Shown piece by piece: positions 53,027 to 62,700 of a stretch of 64,000 nt of DNA. The translations under genes and the position numbers were made by a program. Below the pieces are notes generated by a model that was not told the DNA's origin, did no database searches, and was given only the letters and a program-made list of their open reading frames with translations. The first letter of the stretch is position 1; each line of letters opens with the position of its first letter. This stretch comes from Bacteroidota bacterium (lineage in GTDB: Bacteria > Bacteroidota > Bacteroidia > Cytophagales > Cytophagaceae): the NCBI GenBank assembly GCA_023392125.1, contig JAEVZS010000008.1, positions 89,471-153,470 of the forward strand. The letters run 5' to 3'.

Positions 53027-53730
53027 TGAGATTGAAGATAATACTGCTGCTGCTGCTTGGTTCCTTCTCCGGTTTTGCCCAGCAGGGAGCCGATAATCAG
53101 GCTTTTCGCATACTTGACAAAGCCCTGGAAGGGCTCTGGGAAAAGGAAAGCTATGCCATATACTTCAAGGCCATTGCCTTTGATGTGCAGAAGCCGCTGG
53201 ATGTATTCTCGTTGCCCGCCTATCGCCAGCGTCTGGGAGGACATATATTTGTCGATGGCAAACGCTTCGAAATGCAGCTGGGCATCGTGAAGGCCCTCTG
53301 CGATGGCAAGCTGCTGGTAATGATCGACGAGTCATCCGGACTGATGGTGGTCGATTCGCTCAGGGAAAAAACCATGGAAGGCTTTGATGAAGAGCTGGAC
53401 CTGGAGGCCTTGCTCAATGAAAAATTCGGACTTGGTCAGCTGAGCCTGGAAGGAAAGGAGCTGGTCAACAAGAGAGAGTGCTACCGGATTCGCTGCACCT
53501 TTGAGGACTCCGGCAATGAAGTGCTTTACTATGTCGATATGCAGAAGGGTACGCTGACGCTGATGGCGGAGCGTACCGATGAGGATTATGATGTATACCT
53601 GATCGACCGGATCGGGGATGCGCCTGCCAGGCATGTGTATACCATAAATCTGCCGGACAGGGAGCTCGAATCGCTGTACGGCTACGAAGTGATTGATATG
53701 CGGTACATCTATCGCGATTTCAGATACTAA
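53026..53730 (+). CDS. Secreted LolA-like protein between two RHS-like genes
   Basis: A 234-residue protein with signal peptide MRLKIILLLLLGSFSGFAQQ. The mature part has the strand order of LolA/LolB-type half-barrels: an N-terminal helix (NQAFRILDKALEGLWEKESY), then strands such as HIFVDGKRFEMQLG, KLLVMIDESSGLMVVDS, KRECYRIRCTF and VLYYVDMQKGTLT. The fold assignment is tentative and no sequence motif is diagnostic. It is translationally coupled to the 2120-aa gene (1-bp overlap) and 31 bp before the giant gene, so it probably helps one or both across the periplasm. Confidence 0.65.
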   Translation: MRLKIILLLLLGSFSGFAQQGADNQAFRILDKALEGLWEKESYAIYFKAIAFDVQKPLDVFSLPAYRQRLGGHIFVDGKRFEMQLGIVKALCDGKLLVMIDESSGLMVVDSLREKTMEGFDEELDLEALLNEKFGLGQLSLEGKELVNKRECYRIRCTFEDSGNEVLYYVDMQKGTLTLMAERTDEDYDVYLIDRIGDAPARHVYTINLPDRELESLYGYEVIDMRYIYRDFRY

Positions 53731-53761
53731 AGAAATTTTTAACCAATAACTATTTTCGATT

Positions 53762-56700
53762 ATGCTTTTTGCAAAGCAAAGTCTGCTGCTTCTGACCCTT
53801 TGTCTTCTTGTCCGTCTGGTAAACGGAGCGAGCAATGTATTTGTCGTAAATAAGACCACCGATGACGGCAGCGCCAATACCCTGCGCTGGGCCATCAGTC
53901 AGGTCAATCTCAGTGATGAAGAGGATGACAATGAGATCCGCTTCGATTTTGTGGGTTCGGGACCGTTTGAGATCGAGCTGGATTTCGCGAAGGGAGACTT
54001 GCCGCCGATCAGCAGAAAGGTATTTGTAAACGGTGGCTATGGGAGAAATATAAGTGCTACAGGTCCTGAAATTACAGTGAATTTTAGCTGGCTGAACGGG
54101 TTTCAGCTATTGGCCGATGATAATGTTTTTGAGGGCCTAGATCTGCTATTCTATGACGACTATGCCATTAAGGTTTCGGGCAACAACTCTGTTATACGAG
54201 CCAATCTGTTGCGGCAAACCAAAAACTGGGATGTGATAGGGGGCAGCAATCATGCCAACTACGGAAGAGGAATCTGGGTGTACGGGAGCGAAAATACGCT
54301 TATTGAAGAGAATATTTCCAGCTATGATTTTCAGTTTGCTAATGGTTCTTCCGTGTCCTATCCGGTATTGATAGAAAACGCTTCCTATACACTGATCAGA
54401 AACAATAAGCTGATCAGCTTTTACTTTCCCAGATACAATCTTGAAAACAGGTTTCACTCGGGAAAGATTATGATCATAGGATCTTCCTATCATACCGAGA
54501 TATACGGAAACCATCTGGGTAATAATGAAGGAATGCCTATGGGAAGCGGCGCCTTTACGCACGGGGTATATGTGACTTCCGGTCCTCTTAAAACCTATAT
54601 CGGAAAAGTAGGCGAAGCCCCCAATGTGATATCGGGTAATGCCGGTTTTGGGGTATTTCTGGATGGAGCTTCCGATGTATATATTAAAAACAATTATATC
54701 GGTTCCAATGCGACCGGGACGGATACAGTGGTTGGGACGGTGATGAAATCCAACTGGGACGGTATTGTCCTGGACAACGCTTCCGATATTGAAATAGGCG
54801 GAACAGAATCCGGCGCTTCCAACCTGATTTCCGGAAATACCCACAAAGGCATCTGGTTTCGGTACGGCAACGACAATGTACGGGTCTATGGCAATAAGAT
54901 CGGTACCACACTCGATGGCTTGTCTGCGCTGCCCAACAGAGACGGCATCGCTTTCATTACCCTGCAGGATAACCCGAATCACTGGCCTCTTCCTGCCCCT
55001 GATGCGGCCGGGGTATATTTTGAAACGTCGACCAGAATAAACATCGGAGGAGATACGGAGGCTTCCGGCAATCTGATTTCCGGAAACACATCTATTGGTG
55101 TCTGGATATATGAAAAGAAAGGTTCGGTCCTTATTCGGAACAATAAGGTGGGTGTGAATGTATCAGGAACAGCGGCCCTGCCCAATAATTATGGTATGTA
55201 TGTTCAGAAATCGCATGAGGGTGTTACTATCGGGGGCATGCGTCAGGAAGGTAATCTGGTATCGGGTAATACGCTTGATGGTATCCATCTGATAATGACA
55301 TCCGGAATCCGCATCTATGGCAACCGTATCGGTACCGATGCAGCCGGTACAAGCGCTGTTGCCAATAATAACGGTATTAGGCTTTATGAATCCAGTAATT
55401 GTCGTATTGGCAGCAGGGGCGATTACGGCAACCTGATCTCGGGCCATAGTGGGGGAGCGGGTGTGCTTCTCCTGCATAGTTCGGGCAACATTATTCAGGC
55501 TAACTATATCGGAACCGATATTAGTGGTCAGAATGCCCTTCCCAATAAACAGGGAGTGCACTTTATGGGCAATGCGGATAGTAACAGGGTAGGAGGAAGG
55601 ATTACAATGGAAGGGAACTTAATTTCCGGTAATTCGGAATCCGGTGTTTACCTTGCCGGAGCGGGAAATAGAATAGAGGGTAATAAAATTGGGACAGACG
55701 CTGCCGGGGATAATACAATCCCTAATCAATACGGGATCTTCACATTTAATGGTAATGCGTATATAGGGGGGGAGACCAGTCAGCAAGGCAATCTGATTAA
55801 AGGAAATTCTCTTCAAGGTATATTCGGCTCCGGCAACTCAGTCACGAACCTGTTTGTTTACAACAATCTTATACAGGATAATGGCAATAACGGAATTCTG
55901 ATATACGGAGATGCTGATAATTGCAGGATTGGTGCACCCGGGAAAGGAAATACTTTTTCAGGCAACGGAGTCTCTGGCGTATTGGTGGGCATAGCCCGTT
56001 ATATACGAATCAGCGGCAACTCGTTTTATGACAACAACAGCCTGGCGATTAATCTTGATCTGACAGGGACTACCCCCGGGAATCAATCAAAGGCCAGACC
56101 GGTTATAACAAAGGTCACTTTTGAAAGAGCAGCACAAATACTGGTCGTAGAGGGGACAGCGGAAGCCGGAGATACAGTAGAGCTGTTTAGCAGCTCTGAC
56201 GTGGCCGAGACGGCCTATCAGTATCTGGGAAAATCACTTCCTGCCAATAGCGGCGGTGTGTGGAAGGCCAGGGTACATGCAGGTACTGCGCTTACAGGCT
56301 ATCTGACTGCTACAGCGACCCGAAATAGAAATACATCGCAGCTATCCGATGTATTTTCCTATGATTTCTGTGATGCGCCCCCCGTTCTGCTCAGTGACCT
56401 GAAAGCATACTACCCTTTTTCGGGCAATGCAAATGACATGAGCGGCAACGGGTATAACGGTTCTGTTTACAGCGCGACACTTACTACCGACCGCTTTGGC
56501 AACGCGGCTTCAGCCTATCAGTTTGACGGAGTCAATGATTATATCGAATGCATGGGGCTGAATACGCTTTCTGACAAGGACGAGTTTTCAATGGCTTTCT
56601 GGTTCAAAGGCGATCGTTTGCTCTCCGGTTTGCGTATCGAAGATGCCAGCGCTTTTGTGAGGGCTGGCTACAATGCCGGCAACCAGTGGCCGGTGCCAGG

Positions 56701-59700
56701 TGTAGCTATGACATTTGATGGTGGTACAGGCAACCCTGTTGTTTTTACAGGTACGACAGTACAGGACAGCCAGTGGCATCATATTGCAGTTACATGGAAA
56801 CGGGGTACTGTCAATGGGTTCAGAACGTATGTTGATGGGGCGCTGGTTGCGCAGAGAAATAGTAGCTCCAATGCGCTGCCGGCGTTCACCAAAAACCTGT
56901 TTATCGGTGCGCATGAAGGAATACGCTCATATACGAGAGGAGCTATTGATGAGGTGTACATTTATTCCCGATCCCTGAGCACAGAGGAAATCGGCTATCT
57001 GTATACCGGCGCTATGGGTGAGCTGATCACGCTCACCGGGCCTTCGGACTTTACCATGCTCAGCGAAATCACTTCTGCCGACAAGCTGCAATGGAAGCTG
57101 AATTCTCTGCCGGGACTCAACGAGTTTACTGATACCAAATATACCTTTGTAGTACAGGCTGCTCCGCAGATACAGGATCCGGAGACGGGCGAGCTCAGGG
57201 GAGACTGGGGCAGCGCGGAAGTATATCGTCTTGAGCTTTCCGAATCGCAGATCACCTTTGATGTGTATGAAAAAGAGCTGTCCTGGTTTATACAGCCTTC
57301 CAAACGCAATCAGACCTGGTACTGGAGAGTGGGGCTGCAATACATGCTTCCCGACGAAAACGGAGTACAACCCGTACAGTGGTCGGGCGCCCGGACCATA
57401 CTCATTGACAGGAAGCTTCCCGATATTCCGGCAGACTATCTGACCTCTTCCGATCCGGAGAGTCATACCGACCATATCAACTGGGTATACGAAGTAACCT
57501 ATCTCAATGACGGCAAGACGGCTCAGACAATCAGCTATATGGACGGACTGGGCAAGATGCGCCAGCAGCAGGTACTGTCCAATACCACCGGTCAGGTGCT
57601 GGCCACGGAGACTGCCTATAGCGAAGAAGGCAATGCGCCCGTGACCTCCATGGTCGCTCCGGTCAATAGCCGGAAATTCGGCTATGCGCACCGTTTCTTT
57701 GATGTGTATCAGGGTGGAGTGTGGGAAGATTTCTCAACCGCGCATTTTGACCGTGAAACGGTGGGCAGCTCGTACAATACGCCCCGCAACCCTGTAGCGG
57801 CAGACAATACGGTCAAAGGCAGCGTTGCCAATTACTACAGCAACAATAACCCCTGGGAGCAATACGTCGACGATGCCGGAGGCTATCCCTATCAGTACAG
57901 TCTCAACTATCAGGATCCGCTGGGGCGGCCGCTCAAAGCCGCCGGCCTGGGCAATGATTTCAGGATAAACAGCGGACGGGAAGTCATATTTCTCAACTCC
58001 GGAGTTACAAAAGAAGAGCTGAGTCAGGTATACGGCCTGAGCAAAGCCGCTCAGATGGAGAAATATGTGTCCAAAGACGCGGTGATTGATCCCAACGGGA
58101 TCACATCGATTTCCTATAAGGATGAAAAAGGCAATACCATAGCCACAGCGATGACTGCCTGCGAAACCAGCCCGATCGGTCTGGACCCGCTGACAGAAGA
58201 TGGCATGACCAGATTTGTCAGCAACCTCAATGTGCTGGGCAATGATCAGCTGAATACGCAGGATCGCTCCAGGCTGTCTGCCGCCAATATAATGATTACC
58301 TGCGGAAATCAGGAAATCGATCTGGACTATTCCATCGATCTGGGAGCTTATTCGACGACAGAGGGCTTCTGCGCAGTATGCGCCTATGAAGTCAGCTTCC
58401 GCGTGGTAGAGGACCAGACCGGTTATGTAGTCTTTGACCATACTGAGGAGCTGCCCGGTAGCGGCGCCAATGTGGATTGCGACAACAATACCGATGTATT
58501 TACCTGGCAGGAGACCGTGACCCTGCCCCGTGCCGGTACCTATACCATATACAGAGAGCTGCGCCCTCAGGTCGATCAGGAGACCGGCCGCACTGTGCTG
58601 GAGACTCTGATCGAGGAGCAGGAAAACCTGCTCCGTACGCAGAAGGAGACCAAAAAGACCGAATTCAGAGACCAGTACTATAGCACCGAAGCCTGGTACG
58701 CGATGCGTAAGCTGAAGACGGATGGAGGAGATGTCGGGGTGCCGGTTATTAAGGAGTGTGTGGAGAGATATGCCGGAAACTATATAAATCAGGGACATTA
58801 TAACGGGCATCGTTTGAACGATACGAGATTCTCATCTACAACGGCAATGGATATAGATAGTGAAGATTATATATATGTATTGGATGAGAGCCGATATATC
58901 AGAAAGATATCTCCATATAACGATTCCGTATCAACAATTTTTGATGGTAATCTTATTGGAGTCAGTATAAAAGGTCTTTCTGTTGATGAGCAGGGCGGGG
59001 TATACTTTTCATCCAGATATTCATCCGGGATTTACAAGGTAACAGGATTGGGTTCTGCGACCCTTCTTTATAATGGCAAATACGATATCGGAGCCATAGA
59101 GTATAAGAATAATGCCATTTATTTTACCCACAATTCAGACACGAATCCAACATCGGCTTCCAATGTTTCCAAAATCGACCTGGCCGGTAATCTTCTTGTC
59201 AATAATTTTTTATCTGTTGGGAATGAGCTTCCATTTGCAATAAATCCGGTTTATGTTTCCAATTCGTTGGTTATTACGGAAAATAGCGGATCAGAAGATG
59301 TATATTTCAACTATGGGTTTTACGGTAGTAAAGTGTATAAAGTATCCACCGGAAATACTTTTGAAGTGGTTGCCGGATCTGGTTCATATGGACAAACGGA
59401 TGGATATGGATTGAGTGCCAGCTTTATGATTAACAGAGGTATTGCGATTGGCCAAAGTGGTAATTTGTTGATAGCAGACTATACAAGGCTTGCAACGATT
59501 GATCTGTCAAACAGACTGGTGCGTTCTTTTGTAACAGGATCTTATTCGGGTATAATAGATGGAGAACTGAAAGATGTTTCTCTTGGCAATGCCGAAGATC
59601 TTGAGTTTGACTCAAAAGGTAATCTGTATTTTACGGATGCTCATTCCATCCGTGTCATCAAACCATGCGGCTTTACGGAGGAATGCGAAGAAAAGCCCGC

Positions 59701-62700
59701 TGCGACTACCCTTACGCTCAAAGCGACGGCTCCCGCTAAAATGGAGCAATCCATTACGCCTGGCAGAACATTCTCTGTCAATTCGTACAGACCCAATGAT
59801 CGCTTTTCCGGACTCAATTATATAGAAGCCTCTCAATGGACTGAAGGGGGATTGGCAAGGCGAATAAGAGGTATTTTGAACTTTGATTTCACCCAAATTC
59901 CTCAGGGAGCGCAGATACTGGAGGCAAAGCTGTACCTGTCGGGAGTAAACGCTTCCTGGTATAGCCATCAGAGTGATTCAGACAGCTGCTGGCTGGAGCG
60001 GATTACCACACCGTATGACGCAACGGTTACCTACAATACCATACCGTCGACAACCACACTCAACAGGGTGTTAGTTCTCCCCAAAAACCCGGCTCAGCCG
60101 GACATTAATCTGAATGTTACGAACCTTGTAAAAGATATATTGGCCAATCCATCGGCCGGTTACGGCATTATGCTGAAGCTGCACAATGAAACACAGTACA
60201 GAGCACGCGTATTTGCATCGGCTAAAGACCCTGACCCCGCCAGACATCCGCGTCTGGAGGTGACCTATGTCAATAACCCGTTAAGCTGTAGCGGACTTTC
60301 CTCGACAGCTACCTATGCCTCGGTCGATCTCTATGCCGATCCGGCTCCGATGTCTTCGGGTACGCCGGTATTGCTGGGCTCGGCCGGCTGGCTCAAAGAG
60401 ATGAAGGAGGAAGAGTTTGCTGCTGCGCTGGCAGCGGATGTCAATACCGGAACATCAACCCATGGTTTTTCCGCCTCGGCGCTGAAGAGTAAGGCCATGC
60501 CGGGAGTACCCGGCAATAAGCTGTCCGTCTCGGCTCCCTACAGTTCCGGAGCGGACTACAATGGCTGGACCCTGCGTCTGGATACCGACTATGCCACAGC
60601 CGTACAGGGATGTTTTGTGCTCAACGGAGACAATCTGGTATATAACCCGGCCATGGAAGCATCACCGGGAGGTATTTTGAGTGATTATCAGTCGGGCGCG
60701 GTCAACAATCCCGGTTATTATCTGCTGGCGGACAATGCCACAGACTTCCATGGCTCTCTGCCTTCGGTAACCGATCATACCGGCGGAGGAGACTTTATGA
60801 TCGCCAGAGGCGATACTGCGGCTCTTGTGTCCAAAATCTGGAAGCAGGGCATAGCAGTAGAGAAGAATACGACCTATACCTTCTCACTCTGGGCAATTGG
60901 TCTGACTTCGGAAAATCCGTCGCGTCTGCAGCTGAAAGTGAATGGTGTGGATGTGGGAAGTCCGGTAACACTGACCGGACAGTGGAGAGAGATCCGCTAT
61001 CAGTGGAACTCCGGCGGCAGCGTCGTAGCCAATCTTTCGGTCGAAGAAGCTTCGCGGGCAGCTACGGGCAATGTGTTCGGAATCGATGACATCACATTCA
61101 GAAAAAATAAAGCGTCCGAAGGTGTATTTACGGGCGGAGCCGACGGGGAATGCGAAACTACACGCTGGTACCTGGATCAGGTGACCCTGGAAGACGTATC
61201 CGGAGGTTCCGGCAAGCGGATTGTGGATCTGGATGGAAAAATAAGCGGCGTGATCGGGGCGGAAACCCTGCAAATCGCCGATCCGGGTACCCCGGCAGCC
61301 GCGTCTGCTGCCATGCGGAATGCCTTTATTGCCGAATACAAATCCATGCACTGGGTAGAGCTGAACCCGGACGATATCACTTCGATGGAAGTGTACACGG
61401 TATCTCCGGATCAGCTGCCGCTTATAAACGATGATAAAACGCTGGAGCTGGCGCAGGAAGATTTTTATCTGCTCAGAGTCGCGTTCAGGGGGCCTTCCTG
61501 TGAGGATAAATGTGTGCCGGTAGATTTCGGCCAATCCTGCGATCAGGCCTGCGACGGGCAACTGCTGGAGCTGAAAGCCGCCCGGCAGGAGGCCTATGCC
61601 GGTCTGTCGGATATTACTGATCAGATTCCGCTCGGGGCCAACCTGTATACCCTCAGGCAGCTGGTGGACAATTTCTATCCTTTTGGTGAAACAGTCTTTG
61701 AAGTCTTTGAGGATGAGGAAAACGATCTGGAGGAGGCCTTTGATGCGTATCTGGCCTATGAAATGTCGGACCTTGCCGTAAAGAGCTTTAACTTCAGCAA
61801 GTGCATCAATGTCTGCTCCACCGGCGGGGCCGATGCCGAAAACATATGCATCACCTGTCAGGGCATCTACAGCTCCTGCGTGGGAGACAATATGAGAGAG
61901 CTGACCGACGGTCACAATTACCTGGTGACCCGCTGGGAAGATGAAGACGGCTTCCCCTATGCCACCATCGATGATATGGACTCCGACGAGATCGGAAAGC
62001 TGGGGACGTACCTGCATAGCTTCCTTGAGGAAGAATTCAGCAATTCCTTTGTCAGAAACCTCAATAACTGGTACTACACAGCGGGCGAGGCCAGCAATGA
62101 CTGCTCCAGCTGTACAGGACCATCCAGTCCGTATTGCAATTCCAACTCCTGGAATGTGAGCCGCTTCCCCGATATACTGCTGCCCGTGCTGGAAGCAGCC
62201 AACACACGCTGCCAGCAGGAGTACGACAATTGTGTAGGGCTGGCAACCAATCCTGCTCTCACGCTTTGTGAGCAGAACCTGTCCGATTGTATCGCCATTA
62301 TTCCCGAGGGGCTCAGCAATCAGGACTATCAGGATCACTACGATCAGTGTCTGGTAGCGGTGGACTGCTCCGGCGATCTGTCTGGAGTAGAGGAAGCGGA
62401 GCGCCGGATGATGATCTACGAGGTGCAGAAGGAGCTTCATCTTGATTACACGATCATCATGGCCAAAACGGAGGAGGTATATCAGCAGACGCTCAGTCTT
62501 ACCCTGCCCGAGCTTGCCTTGTATCTGTTTGATTACAAATATGCCGAAGAGTGCCGTCTTGCCTGCGCAGGGCAGTTTGAAGAAGCCTTCAGCGCCTGGT
62601 ATGAGCAGCAGCTGCTCACCACGCGTGAACGCATCGAAGAAGCTTTCCTGAGCCAGTGCTACAACCGCAACGAATCCTTTACGGCGACATTTGAGCAGTC

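Noticed and set aside
57734..58810. 358-codon minus-strand frame
   Set aside because: Antisense to the RHS region of the giant gene, with no start context or domain.
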